A DNA stretch of 64,000 bases from Heloderma charlesbogerti (GCA_026122225.1 JANEZZ010000468.1:1327001-1391000); one strand, 5' to 3'. Positions 45,875 to 57,931 are shown, counted from the first letter of the stretch. A program made the numbers and translations. Notes: generated from the letters alone by a model not told the origin.

Positions 45875-46080
45875 TTTCCTCTTGCAAGGAACCCAAAGCA
45901 GTTCACATGATCCTCCTCCTCTCCATTTTATCCTCACAATAACCCTGTGAGGTGGGTTCGGCTGAGAGTCAGTGACTTGTCCAAAGTCACCCAGTGAGCT
46001 TCATGGCTGAATGGCGACTAGAACCTGGGTCTCCTGACTCCCAGTCCAGCACTCTAATCACTACACCACATTGGCTCTAT
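45875..46080 (-). mobile_element. tRNA-derived SINE (type 1)
   Basis: The minus strand begins agagccaatgtggtgtagtg (A box), then gagacccaggttctagtcgc (B box), agccatgaagctcactgg, ataaaatggagaggaggagg. The 3' tail abuts the (AC)n tract. Confidence 0.88.
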
Positions 46081-46509
46081 AGGCTGAACATAAGTGGAGG
46101 CACACAGTTAACACTCCAACAACTAGCCAATGACCACTGCTCCCACTTCAGATTTCAGGGGAGACAGCTAGCACCCTAGGATGCATATGAGCCAAAACGT
46201 AGTGCTCTGTATCTCTGTTTCTCTCAAACTGCAGGTTGTCGTTTGTTCCCTTCACAGACACCTAGATTATACCATCCTTAGCTATGGAAGTGGTGATGGA
46301 AAGAAAGGCATGCGCTCTTGCCAAAATGATTCTTCCCTACAGGTGGGGTCTCCAACTATTTCCTAGTCATTGTCGGCTGTACCCTTAATTTCCCTGATCA
46401 AGAGGATACTTGGCAACCTTGCCAAGACTATTGAAGGGCCACTTTCTGTGGTGAATGACCTCCAGATATAGGGCTTTTGGGGTGGGGAGTCCCCCAATTA
46501 TGGATAAAG

Positions 46510-46742
46510 CTCTCTGTCCCCTTCTCTGTTTCCCTAGCACCGAATCTGTTGATTCGTAGGTGCCAGCTAAAAATGGTTTTGTTTCCCTAGGCTTTTAGTG
46601 GTTTAAAAATTGAATTTGTTCTTGAGGACTCTGCTGCCGTTGAAATACTGCCCACTTTATTGCTTGTGATTTTAAAATGTGTTGTAAGCTGTTTTAGGAA
46701 TGTTATGCTGAGAAATGGGATTAAAACATTTTAAATAAATAG
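46510..46742 (+). repeat. LINE 3' tail, probably L2-like
   Basis: Reads ggcttttagtggtttaaaaa ... ttgtaagctgttttaggaat and ends acattttaaataaat, the general form of the tails at 30350-30490, 48620-48855 and 58556-58770. Confidence 0.5.
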
Positions 46743-47471
46743 TTTCACGCTGGGCAATCAGGCTAGGCCAGGGTTATTCAAAAATGTTTTAAGTGTGCCA
46801 TCAAATTGTCTTGCTCAACTGTTTCACCTGGTGACTGCTGACCCTCCAATTCATCTCTCCATGGTTCCTGATGATAATGATGTGTATGTATATATCATAA
46901 AGATGCATGGAAATTAGGACTGGTGAGGCAATTCAGTGGCCACTAAGAGCAGCGAAGGAAGATGTAGGAACATTGGCAAGAGGAGAAGGCACAGAAGACA
47001 CAGAGGTTTGATGGATTTCTTGGGCGCAACAAGTCTGATGTAGTTGCTGGTGCACCTGACGAGGAATAAGGTAGCCAGACAGGGTTGTTTAAACATCATT
47101 CCCTCAATTTACGATCTTCAGGCGCAAGTGCCGTTGCTTATGTAGCCAAAATGGCACCACCCATACACAGGAGGGAGACACCATCAGGCTTGTAGGGACA
47201 GAAGTACAAAAGAATCTTTAGGGGAAAAAAACTGTTATGAGGTGGCGGGAAGCCCTTGGGGGAGAGGACCCACCACAACCTCCACCCCAAATAGCTCAAT
47301 TAAGATTGTGTGTGCTCAGTTAGTGGCCACAAAGTGCTGACTGACTGTTGGCAGGAAAAAAACCAGGTGGGAGGTGGAATAGAATGGAGTATTCTGGAGA
47401 ATGACACAGAACAGCAACACTGCACACTCCAACATTTTGTTGCAGGTCCTACTTGTCTTTATTTGTTAGAG

Positions 47472-48141
47472 CAGGGGTCCCCACCTTTTGGGACCCATAG
47501 GCGGATTTGGGAATTTGAGATATTGCTGTGGGCACCGCCACAAAATGCCTGATCAGTGGATCACCGCTTTGGCATCTACCTGTCATGTCAGTGGATCTTA
47601 GGCTGCTTTTTATTCAGCAAAAACTTTTGCTTCGGGTCTATTGGACACTGCAACATCTCTTTAACAAGGGATTGTCTAATTCAGCTAATTGCTGGAAGTG
47701 CAATACAGCGAATGCTTTTAAAAAACATTTTTTTGGTAATGTCCAGTAGTTGCTTCATTTGTGGGGACATTAGTTACACAGAAAAAATTTATACTGGATT
47801 AGGCTTTAATATTCGCTGATGTACGCGCTCTTTTAAATTATTTACCTGCTTCAAGTAAATTAAGAAATGGTTGGCGTAAATGGATTCTCTACACTCTTTT
47901 GACATCTAAAAGACAGATATTACAATAATGCAGTGGACTGAGGACCTTACAACACTTTCAATATTTGAAAGGGTGGCATATAGATGTCACCTTCAAATGG
48001 ATACTTATTTGGATATTTGATCCATTTTTGTTGCAGCCCATGTATAATTGCTAGAAAACTGTATTCATTTCATACAAATCCATGTATGTATATTAAAAAT
48101 CATTAAAAAAGGTGTTGTAGGCACCATGTTGGGGATCCCTG
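47472..48141. mobile_element. hAT-like element split by a LINE insertion
   Basis: Left end caggggtccccacctttt; right end (complement) caggatccccaacatggtgc type, so the termini are inverted. The interior carries LINE sequence (next entry). Flanks tgttagag and tattcaaa are not convincingly duplicated. Confidence 0.55.
47575..48110 (+). mobile_element. L1/Tx1-like LINE ORF2 C-terminal relic
   Basis: Around 47590-47750 the translation reads LLFIQQKLLLRVYWT, LFNKGLSNSANCWKC then decays. The CWKC knuckle and preceding Tyr-Trp-Thr pattern are typical of L1-group ORF2 C-termini. It ends in an A-rich tail (tatattaaaaatcattaaaa). 5'-truncated, inactive. Confidence 0.65.
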
Positions 48142-48599
48142 TATTCAAAAAAAAGTATTCAAAACCAGTAGAAGAATATGTAGTATTTATAGTATCCATA
48201 TCGGTTTTTTCTAAATGTGAATAATTCCCTTGCCCATGTTCTGCCTCAGAGGCCCTTCTCTGGAACCCCTGCTGCTAGAGATGAGCTGCTGGTGACCACG
48301 GACATGGGCAGTGGTGGCCCTACCATTAGGCAGAGTGAAGCAATCACCTCAGGCAGCAGAGGGTGGAAAGCAGTGGCAGCAAGGAGAAAGTGGCTTGCTC
48401 TGTACTCCTAAAGCTAGCCTGCTGCCTTCCGATTTCATACAGTATGCTGACCCATCACTGGAGGGTGGAGAAATATTTATCTGCTAGTCCATTTAGCTTT
48501 TGTACATGGAACTGGAGAGGGCACCATCTTGTTCTTTGCTTTAGGCAGCAAATTGTCTTGGGCTGGCCCTGGATAAGGTCTTCTCTGTGGTGGCCCCAG

Positions 48600-48856
48600 T
48601 GATGGAATCACCCCAGGGAGGTTTGCCTGGTACCTAGCTTGATATCTTTTTGGCACCAGATGGAGACTTTAAAAAATTTGTCTAAGCCTTTTAGATCGGC
48701 TGGTTTTAACTATGCTTTTACTGGTTATGCTATTGCTAGGTTTGAATTTTGTTATTATTGCTTTTATAGTTTGATTACAATTATTGTAAATTATTGTAAA
48801 CCACTTTGGGAGCATTTGGGCAGAAAAACAGCCTGTCCATTGAAATAAATAAATAT
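48600..48856 (+). repeat. LINE 3' tail, probably L2-like
   Basis: Begins caccccagggaggtttgcct, then gtctaagccttttag, and ends gtaaaccactttgggagcat ... attgaaataaataaata. Same form as other L2-like tails in the window. Confidence 0.55.
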
Positions 48857-49368
48857 TCACATATGTGTAGGCCCTCCACCTACCCCATCTCATCTATCTC
48901 CCCCCGCCCGCCCCGCCACATGCACATTTTCCCTTACCATGAAATTCCTGCCCAGTTTAAGCTCTTAAAGCTGTGTATTTTGAATTTGTGTCATTTAGGG
49001 GGAAAGCAAAAGTTGTAAAAACCTAGGCTGATATCAACAAGAGTGTATTCCCATAGCCAGTCTTTTTCTTTGATAAACAAACAAATGTTTGTTCTTTCCC
49101 TTTTATTTCCATTTAGAATATAATGCAGCAAAATTAATCTTTCTAAAAATGTGATGCATCTATTGGCTCTAAATTTGATTATTTGTTAAATTTCTGTCAA
49201 TCCTTTTGTAAGGGAGCCTGGATTTGTGTGTGTGTGTTTTAAGGACAATAAGGCTGTCTGCTCCACACATGCAAGTGCTTCATTTGCTTGCTCATAAATA
49301 TTGCTCAGTACTTGATGACTCATGGCTGAATGTATGAGGGTCCTCCCCTGAGAAGCATTGGCCTATGG

Positions 49369-49655
49369 GTTCTCACATAATGACAACCCTGGCTATTGGT
49401 TGAGTATGGGTTGTTGTTGAATTGTGGGTTGTCATTATGTGCAAACCCTGCACTATGGTTTAACTATGGGTTGTTAACCACAAACAACCCAGGAAGAGAA
49501 CCCATGGATTATTGTTGCATTGTGAATTCTGGGTTGCTCATGGTTAACAAACCATAGTTAAACCATAGTGCAGGGTTCGCATATAACAACAACCCACGAT
49601 TCAACGACAACCCACACTCTGGGTTGTCAGTATGCGCAAACCAGGCCACTGTGTT
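49369..49655. repeat. Fold-back element, relative of 9.4-kb and 19-kb copies
   Basis: The left arm gcactatggtttaactatgg and right arm ccatagttaaaccatagtgc are exact complements, and ataatgacaaccc/gggttgtcagtat mark the outer ends. Centre near 49510. Confidence 0.8.
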
Positions 49656-49661
49656 TGAGGC

Positions 49662-50020
49662 ATTATTTATTTTATTTGTTACATTTATATCATGCCTTTC
49701 CTCCAAGGAACTCAGGGCAGCATACATAGAATCATAGAATAGTAGGGCTGGAAGGGGCCTACAAGGCCATCGAGTCCAACCCCCTGCTCAATGCAGGAAT
49801 CCAAGTTAGAGCATCAAGTCAGAACATCAAGTCAGAGCATCAAGTTAGAACATGATCCTCCTCTCCATTTTATCCTCATGACAACCCTGTGAGGTAGGTT
49901 AGGCTGAGAGTCAGTGACTGGTCCAAAGTCACGCAGTGAGTGTCATGGCCAAGTGAGGACTAGAACCTGGATCTCCTGAGTCCCAGTCCAACACTCTAAC
50001 CGCTACACCACACTGGCTCT
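49662..50020 (-). mobile_element. tRNA-derived SINE (type 1) split by CR1
   Basis: The SINE head is at 50020-49851 on the minus strand (agccagtgtggtgtagcggt, gatccaggttctagtcc). The tail is at 49725-49662 (atgtaacaaataaaataaat). Between them lies the CR1 piece 49726-49850. Confidence 0.88.
49726..49850 (-). mobile_element. CR1 LINE 3' fragment nested in SINE, with 13-bp tandem units
   Basis: Starts atagaatcatagaatagtag and continues as the 17.6-kb CR1 for about 78 bp. It then runs into four 13-bp units of the form gtcagagcatcaa (49804-49850) at its 5' end. Confidence 0.88.
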
Positions 50021-50027
50021 CTGTGCG

Positions 50028-50095
50028 ATGTTATGAAAGTTTTAGCCACGGGGTTTTGATCACAACTGATGTTATGAAAGTTTTAGCCACGGCAT
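50028..50095. repeat. 41-bp-period direct duplication
   Basis: The stretch gatgttatgaaagttttagc + cacgg occurs twice, starting near 50028 and 50069, just outside the SINE head. Confidence 0.9.
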
Positions 50096-50099
50096 TTTA

Positions 50100-53000
50100 A
50101 TTGGTGGTGGTTCATTCATACATGCAAGTTACCACTGTACCAGAATCTATGGTACTTTAATGCATGTGGCAAATAAGCACCTGGATGTGCTCAGTATTTG
50201 CCTTCCATCCTGTCATCGTTTATTCATACAGCAAATCACTAAGACCTGGATAAGCAAACAGGTCTAGTGATCAAGCCAAGGGCATGCCATTGGCATTATT
50301 AGCTGAGTTGTTGTTGTTGTTGTTTTGCTTGCTTTTTGGGTGGGAGAGACCCAAAAGCTTCTGGGAAGCAATTGCGGTTTGTTTTCCCCTGCTGAAGCCA
50401 CTTACCCTCCTCTGGTGCAGCCAAGAATCCATTTAGACTCACTAGAGTCTCCTCATCCACTGTAAATGAAAATATAGTTAGAGCTTGAAGGAGGGTCATT
50501 ATCCCCTGAAATCCTTAGACAGCAAATTGAAAGGGCAGAGCAATAATTCAGATACGAATGGGGGCAAGGGCCTGATTCTGCAAAGAGCTGAGCATCTGCC
50601 CAAAAGGGGCTAAGAGCTTTCAGCTCCCTATGTACCACAGCAGGCATTGAGGAAATGCGCCTCACTGGATTGGTGCTTTGTATTCCCATATACGAGTTTC
50701 AGAGAAATGTATTACATGCCAAGCAGCATTTCTTTAGCAGTTATTTCATGCTGAAAAGGTTGGTTCTGGAGTGAGACTGAAGGTGTTCCGTGTTTTCCAA
50801 AATAAAAGCTGCAGTTCTTATGAAAGAACATCATGTCTCCAGCAGAGGGCTTGTTCAGAAGAAGTAGGGCTTGAAGAATGGTCACAAGTGGGAAGTGGCT
50901 ATTGAATAGAAAGAGTGCTGCCAGGGACCAGCCTTATCTGGAAGCTGATCTGGCCTGCGAGGGATTGCTGAGGGTTGAGGGATGTAACATCTGCCTGTTT
51001 TGTTATGTATGTTTTTATATTGTTAAATTTAACAATAAGATAGGGTTAGATAGGGTTAATAGCACGCCAGAGAGTGAGTGAGTGGCCTGTGTGTGTGTGA
51101 GGATTCTAAAGTTATATGTAGGTAGTGGGTGTTGTGTGTGGGATTTTAGAAGAGGTAGAGTAGGAAGGGAAGTTAGGAGCAAATATTAATGAATAAGAAC
51201 AACTCTCCTTGTGTTAAATAAATTTTTATATGTTTTTTAAAATCAAAATTTTCACATTACTCTCCCTTTATTATATTGATTTCCTTGTTACTTCTCCTGT
51301 AGTGGGTTGAGAGAACCAATTGAGCATACTGAGTTTCTCTTTAACCCAGGGACGGTAAAAGGTCTAAAACTTGTGGGACAGTGGGTACAGCTGTCCCAAA
51401 GAGAAGGCAGATGATCCTGGGGAGTTTGGTTCTCCGTTTCTGAGGAGGAGGCTGGGGAGAAGGTGGAACCTCGGGCGGCAATGCCACAAGGGACAAGCAC
51501 TCTGCAGACACACAGAAGCACTCTTTTTAAAAACTATCACATACATCCCTGGAATTCAAAACAGTTTCTTCTTGTTTTTAACCAATTCTGAAATTGTTAA
51601 GATTTTGGACACACATCTACTTCTGAGGTTGAATGTCAAGAGAGACATCACTTTAAATGTGTGTCCAGCAGCTATGTATTTCATTTTTACTCTGGAGTAG
51701 GCTAGAGTAGATGCAGGGCTCCTGATCTGGATTGGCAGCATAGCATGGAGGCAGGGGTTTTTAAAGGGCTGGATCAGGGCCCTGTGCCTTCTCTACAGGA
51801 AAAATGAAAAGACAAAGCTACTAGATGCACATTTAAAGTAATGTTGGCCTTCGCCCTCAATGTCCCAATTGCCTTTCCTTGTGTTCCTTCATTCCCCGCC
51901 CCCCACACACACACTCAAGCCAGCCTAGCCAGCTGCAGCAAAGTTCGGACCCTTGCTTCTAGTAAGAACCCTTTTATAGTTCATAAGGCTACTTTAGTTG
52001 CAGATATTTCCATTGCCTTTAATCAATGGCTTGAAGATTTTCTTCTTCTTTAAATTGTGTTATCCTATATCAGCCTTCCCCCACCTGGTACCCTCCAGAT
52101 GTTTTGGACTACAGATCCTGTCATCCTTGGCCACTGGCTATGCTGGCTGGGGCAGGTGGGAGTTGTAGTCTAAAACATCTGGAGGATGCAAAGTTGGGGG
52201 AAACAGCCCTATATACTAATAGTCTAGGGGAATGAGAAGCGCGTTGGAGTACTATAATGGAATCGGCTTTGGTCTGTCAGGGACACACGAAGCAAGATAA
52301 GCCAAGTGTACCGTATATTTAAAATCCAATTTTCAGGGGTCACACAATGCTGGAAAGGAACATACTTCCGGGTGCGGGGAGTAGAACTGAACACCATCAA
52401 ACTGGCAGGGGCTGCTCAGCCAATGAGAGAAGCTTGTTTCCTGGCCAAAGTCCAGGCTCCCTCTGTTACTACATTATTATGAATGGAGAACAACTAATAG
52501 GCTCCCCACACACACACAATTCTGCTGCATTCCAGCAATCTGCCGTGGCGTCCTTGCTCCCAACCCATTTTTGCCAAAATCCCTGGTTCTCAAGTGCAGC
52601 ATCTGAAGGCTGCCCTTGAGAGCAGCCCCCGCCCATTTTGCCCCTTTCCAGCAAGCTGTTGCAAAGTTATTGCTCCCACCACCTTTCTCCTTCTCTGGGC
52701 ACTTTCTCCCTGCTTGTAGTGACATGCTGCGAGACCTCGCCAGATCAGAGAAGTGACTTTACATAACATCAAAGAAGCAACTTTATGCAGTATTGGAGAT
52801 GGGTTTTAACACAACAATGGAGAAGTGAAGTAATGCAGACATCAGAGAAGTGCATCATCATGGAGGCTAATTACTGGCGAAATCAGAGTGCAGGGCAATT
52901 CTGAAGGCTGGAAAGGCTCAGCGAGGTCATGACCAGGTGAAAGATGCACCCCTGGGCAGGGTTAGCATGCTGAAGTAAAGGCAGAGGATGGGGCACACAG

Positions 53001-54119
53001 CACCACAAGTGCAGAGAACCCAAATTAAAGAAAGAAAATGGAGTAAAAAATAGTTTCAGAAAATCCGGCTTTTCCACTGGAAATCTCCGGGGTGGCTGCA
53101 GATTGGCCACGATGTCATCTGCTGCCAATGACCTTGAAATGCTCCCAATTTGCAGCAAATCCCCCATGAGGACAACCCTCAGGGGTGGTGGTAAAGATAG
53201 GCATAGTCAGGCACCTGTCAAGGTCCTACACCTCAGCAAGGGCCCAGTGACAAAAGCCTCCTAGGCTTGCTCCTCCTTTTCACCATTGCAACGTGCGTGT
53301 CCACCTGCCTTTCACTCTCACTCAGACAACAGTGGTGGTGAGAAGCACTAGATGCCACCGCCTGTTTGGGTATTGGCTCTCTGCCTGTCAAGCAAGCAGG
53401 TGGTAGCAATGATGAGAAAATGGATAAGGAGCAATAAAAGCTGGTGACAATGGCAGTGAGAAGGTGAGGGGGCCCATTGAGGAGGCCTTGCCCAAGGGCC
53501 CTCAAAACCCTACAGCCTGCACTGCTAGGTGTAAACCCATTCTCTGCATACCAATCCTTACAGAGCCAAGACAACACCATCCACGGATAAGAAGGAGGTA
53601 TCAGCAGACTTGAGGACCCCCAGATCTTGCAGAAGTACAAAAAAATTTGGGGAAAAATCCGAAGGAAGACTCGGCATGGTTAGTGGCCACAGAACACTAT
53701 GTGCCTGTTCGGGGAGTGGGAATGGACAACCTGTAAAGGGTGGGGGGGATCAAATGGAGTACTCAGGCAAAGTGCATGGCTGGCTGAAGCTCTGAATAGA
53801 TCCACTCTACAGTGCAACAATTTGTTACATGTGCTTGTATATGTGCTTTCCATATAGAAAAATCAATCAAGAAAATAGCAATGAAACATTCTCGTACAAA
53901 AATTCATGACGAATGAATTATTAAAAGAGAATAAATAGATTTCCCACATAAACAATTCATGTAACATTAAATTGGGGGAATGAAATGTCCAACAGATTCT
54001 CCATTACACAAATCTTAATATAAAATGAAAGGGGGCACATAAAGTTGAAAGCCTCCTTGAGGGCCTATGTTGGACTGAAGGGTAGAACAGAGATTTTAAA
54101 TTAAATACATATAATGATC
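50100..54119. other. Intergenic, one MITE, otherwise nothing recognised
   Basis: Apart from the MITE at 52071-52206 there is no exon-like or repeat signature I can name. ORFs here are short and overlap on opposite strands. Confidence 0.5.
52071..52206. mobile_element. hAT-type MITE with 8-bp TSD
   Basis: Ends cagccttcccccacctggta and ttgggggaaacag; inner ccagatgttttggactaca pairs with tgtagtctaaaacatctgg. Flanks are tcctatat (52063-52070) and ccctatat (52207-52214), 7 of 8. Confidence 0.88.
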
Positions 54120-54500
54120 CCTCACATAGATTTGTCTTTGTTTCACATCATGTGTAAATTTCATTATTTTTGCCATTTCCTAAACTTTTCTGAGCAGCTC
54201 ATCTGCAGAAAAAAAATCCACCAGGCTTGTCCTTGTTGGGCAGTAATTAATTTTGCAGCAGTCTTTCTTTCTGAAATAAAAGCTATAAAAAAGACAAATT
54301 CCATGCTAAAGAATATTAGGAAAGAGACTGAAAATTAATCTGTCAATATCATAATGCCTCTATACACATCTGTGGTACAATCACATTTGGAATACTGTGT
54401 ATTGTGATCACTCCATCTCCAAAAGGATAACATAGAGGTGGAAAAGATGCAGAAAATGGCAACCAAAATTACCAAGGCATTAGAGGTTGAAAATATACAG
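54120..54500 (+). repeat. LINE-derived repeat with reverse transcriptase tail, copy 1
   Basis: Shares with 59145-59555 the blocks ctttgtttcacat, gggcagtaattaattttg, aagaatattaggaaag and tggtacaa(t/c)cacattt. Translated, it reads SHLEYCV, LQKDN, KMQKMATKITKALE, matching the C-terminal tail of CR1/L2-type reverse transcriptases (LEYCVQFW...LEKVQRRATKM). Contains stops. Confidence 0.65.
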
Positions 54501-54661
54501 GAATCAGCAGAATATCAATTTATCTGGAAAATTTGTGCCAACATCAAAATCAAAAATAATTTTTTTGTAAGTGCCAGCTCCAGGTTTTTAAGGGTCCTTT
54601 TGTGTGAACAATTGTCAGAGTTGTTTCTGAGTGCAGGGAGTGGGATAGCAGTTCAGATTCT

Positions 54662-55493
54662 TTTTTAAAATTTTTAAATTTTTTAAGAAAACAAAAACAC
54701 AACACAACAACAACAACAACATAAACACACACAATACACATTCACTAAAATATCTCTAAAGATTGTAAGATATCCACCTTTGACTCCCCTTACACATCAA
54801 TTGCTTATTATTATTCTCTAGTTCTTATCTTAGTTGTGTATCATAAATTGAGTTCACAGACATTATCTCATTTCTCTCCTAATTTTAACAACAACAAAAA
54901 GAGAACCATCTCAAAGTTCAAAATCCGCATACATAGATATCATTTTTATCTATTTCTTGTACAAATTCTATAAAAGGTTTCCAATCTAACATAAATTTAG
55001 TTGTTGATCCTTCTTTAATTATAATAGTAAGTTTTGCCATCTCTGCCAGCTCCATCATTTTCATGATCCACTTGCTCACAGTTGGTATTGTTTCAATCTT
55101 CCACTTTTGTGCATACAATAACCTTGCAGCCGTTGTCATGTAGAGAAAGAGGGTTCCCCCCCTTCTCTTTTACATGTTTATCTATTAGTTCCAATAAAAT
55201 CGTTTCTGGCTTTAATTCTATAGTAGTCTTTAATATTATTTGAGCTAAAGACTGTATTTGTTTCCAATATGTTTTAGCTTGTTTCCAAAATGTTTTAGCT
55301 TTTTTACAAGTCCACCATAAATGATAAAACGTTCCCTCTTGATCTTCACATTTCCAACATTTTCCAGAAACACCTTTATACATTTTAGACAATTTAAACG
55401 GTGACATATACCATCTATACATCATCTTATAAAAATTCTCTTTAAGACTAGTACATAAAGTAAATTTTAAATCTTTTTCCCACATACTTTCCC
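54662..55493 (-). mobile_element. 5'-truncated L1 LINE with exact 14-bp TSD
   Basis: The minus strand encodes the ORF2 C-terminus: DLKFTLCTSLKENFYKMMYRW, then CWKC and HLWWTC, then, after a frameshift at a G run near 55150, MTTAARLLYAQKWK and AEMAKLT. It ends in an A-rich tail (T-rich on +, 54661-54690). It is flanked by gcagttcagattct at 54648-54661 and 55494-55507, identical 14-bp target duplications. Dead copy: no 5' half and a frameshift. Confidence 0.95.
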
Positions 55494-55507
55494 GCAGTTC
55501 AGATTCT

Positions 55508-56045
55508 GAAGGAGAACCACCAGACATGAGGGAGGTGTTTTCCCAGGCTAGTCCGGACATGACTGGCCTGGCTTCTCAGGTTGCAAACGCCCAGCTGGCT
55601 GAGGATGAGGGTTCCTCTTCACACACCCCTGTGAGAGACAGCGAACAGAAGGAGGGTGTTTTTTTTTGTGGAGAATCTGATCTAATAGACGCCAGGCACA
55701 GGTGCAGAGCAAAGAGAGAGAAGGCAGGGGCGGAACATAGACGGTCTACCTGATTGGCCTTGTATGTCAACCTGCGCTCAGAAGCCTCACAAGAGAGAGG
55801 TTCCTTCCCTGCTTAAGATAGGCTAGTGAGATCGCCTTCCTCTTCAAATGATGGGCAACTCTTGTAACTTCCTTTTGAATCCCCTGAAGGCATTCCTTTG
55901 TAGACTGAGAGTCACTGAGAATTTGCATCTGTATGACCCTGTGAAGTAATGGGTTAAAAGCTGTAGACTGAAGCCTCTCATCTGTGTTTGTCTTCGAGGT
56001 TGAAATAAAGTGGGGGCTAAAGGACTCCTGACAACAATAGTATCT
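55508..56045 (+). other. Possible LTR-retroelement remnant (3' coding end and LTR-like)
   Basis: An open frame reads SSDSEGEPPDM across the pre-L1-insertion junction and ends RHRCRAKREKAGAEHRRST at 55753. It is a Ser/Asp-rich then Arg-rich tail seen at the C-terminus of some retroelement polyproteins. Further on there is an AATAAAG (near 56004) and then ctcctgacaaca. No second LTR, PBS or protease/RT was found, so this is only a suggestion. Confidence 0.3.
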
Positions 56046-56282
56046 GGTGACCATGAGAGTAAGAAGGGAGACTCATGGAGGGTGTCTTACCCAAGGGCCC
56101 TCCGAAACCTGGAGCCAGCCCTGGCATGGAATCGTTGGGTGGGTGGGGCTTACGGTGTTTGGATTCATTCATTGGCTCTTCAAAGTAATTTGGGGCTGAA
56201 ATGAGTTTAATAAAATCTTGCTTGTTATCCACCTCTCATATGAAAATGTTTCCTTAAAGGAGCCACAAATTATGGCCATTCT

Positions 56283-56507
56283 TTTTTTGTTGTTATTAAC
56301 AGTTTATTAGGTATTGTCATTTTCCAATACAATACAAACAGTAAACCCTTCCCCCACTTCTGCCTAGATTCTCTCCCCTTTAGGTTTCCCCCTTCTTTCT
56401 TCAGATCAACCTCTATTTAAAGAGTAAATGTTTCATATATATAAGTAAAATCATTAAGCAAAATTGGATTAATAAATAGCTACATAGAAAAAATAGATAA
56501 AGCCCAT
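56283..56507 (-). repeat. Possible short retrotransposed insertion, minus orientation
   Basis: T-rich left end (ttttttttgttgttattaac), flanked by ccattctt at about 56275 and again at about 56504. May be an L1 3' UTR piece. Weak. Confidence 0.3.
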
Positions 56508-56675
56508 TCTTAATTTTTTTTTTCTCCATATCAAAGAGGCTTTGTTCCAGCAAATTCCATTGTTAGCAATCAGCAAAGATCCTGGGTCATCTCATTTCCA
56601 GGAAAGGCAATGGCCCGTTGCTGAAAACAGAAAGCAAAACTAAGTTTGTTACTCTGTCTTCAGTGAGAGGCTGTC

Positions 56676-57480
56676 ATGGCAGCTGGGGGATCCATTCAGA
56701 ATCTCTGAGATGAAGTCACTTGTCCCATCCGCCTGGATTATTTCAAGGATCCAGTGGGATCCTGCAGAGTGTGGGCACAATTTCTGCCAAGCTTGCTTGA
56801 CCCAGTGCTATAGGTAATCGGGCAGAGAGTTCTCCTGCCCTCAGCGTACAAAAACGTTCTGGCAAAGGAACCTAAGGCCTGATTGGCTGCTGGCAAATGT
56901 TGCAGAAATAGCCAAGAAGCTCAGTCTTCAAGGGGGGAAGAGGGCAGAAGGTTAAGGTGTCTGGTGTCTGTGAGAAACACCAAGAGCCCCTGAAGTTCTT
57001 CTGTAAAGACCACAAAATTCCCATCTGTGTGGTTTGTGACAAATCCAAGGAACATGAAAACCACCAGGTGATCCTGTGGAGGAGGGTTCCCAAGTCTACA
57101 AGTATCAGATCTGGAATTGCCTGGAGACTCTAAGGGAGGAGAGAGACAAAATTCTGGCATGCAAAGTGAACACAGAAATGGAATGCCAAGGCCTACTTAG
57201 GCAAACAAAAACAAGAGTGGGAAAAGACAGTGACTGAGTTCAGACGACTGCACCAGTTTCTGGAAGAAAAAGAGGAATGTTTGCTGGCACAGATGAAAGA
57301 GGCAGAAAAGAGATTGCAGCAAGAAGGGGTGAACACATAGCCAAACTCTCAGAGAAGCTCTCCTCTGTTGAACATCTGGGAGATGGAGGAGAAGCATCAA
57401 CAGCCAGCAAGTGAACTCTTGCAGGATACTGGAAGTTTCTTGTTATGGTCTCAGACAAGCAATAAGTCTGAGAATCCTAC
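56676..57480 (+). pseudogene. TRIM-family processed pseudogene (RING, B-box, coiled coil)
   Basis: Starts ATG at 56676 (MAAGGSIQNL), with an in-frame stop at 56706. The RING remnant TCPIRLDYFKDPV has its second Cys as Arg, followed after a frameshift by CGHNFCQAC ... CPQR (another Cys to Arg) and [21 protein letters not shown] complete B-box 2 follows at 56969-57064 (CEKH ... C ... CVVC ... H ... H), then the coiled coil ([33 protein letters not shown]). RING/B-box, the short linker exon and the coiled-coil exon of TRIM genes are contiguous, so it looks like a reverse-transcribed copy. At least four frameshifts or stops. No PRY-SPRY domain seen. Which TRIM gene it came from cannot be told. 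Confidence 0.85.
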
Positions 57481-57775
57481 GTTTCCTGGGGGATGGGTAG
57501 CCGTTTATGATGCAGAGAGAGCAACCCTGCTCTTTGCATTCTCGGTAGGCTCCTTCATCAGAGAGGCCCTCCAACCCTTGTTTTATGCAAACGAGAAAGC
57601 TCACCTGACAATTTCTCCCTAAGGGCCGAGGCCTGACCAATAAACTCAAACGTTTATTGGTCAAGAGGACCTTTGGCAGGTCTGCAAAGACTTCAGCAGA
57701 ATTCCAATTGTAATTGCCAAGACTAACTGTCTACTTTCCCCAAGTTCCTTTCTTAATGAGACAATAACAGATTAC

Positions 57776-57910
57776 GGGTGCAGTCCTATGCTTGTTTAGA
57801 CCGAAATAAGTCCTACAGCTCCCAGCATCCTCCATCCTCCATGCTTGCTGGGGAACGCTGGGAGCTGTATGACTTATTTCTGTCTAAACATGCATAGGAT
57901 TGCACCCTAA
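57776..57910. repeat. Fold-back element, relative of 31.5-kb copy
   Basis: The left arm gggtgcagtcctatgcttgt and right arm gcataggattgcaccc, with aaataagtcctacagctccc and gggagctgtatgacttattt inside, pair almost throughout. Confidence 0.85.
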
Positions 57911-57931
57911 CAGTCAAAAGACCATCTGTTT

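Noticed and set aside
45990..46080. tRNA-like head with A and B boxes
   Set aside because: Head of a type 1 SINE present in three copies, not a functional tRNA.
49804..49850. Short regularly spaced repeats as a CRISPR-like array
   Set aside because: Head-to-tail 13-bp units without spacers in a vertebrate CR1 fragment.
53233..53640. 135-codon minus-strand ORF
   Set aside because: No recognisable domain, no splice or promoter context; opposite strand also open over part of it.
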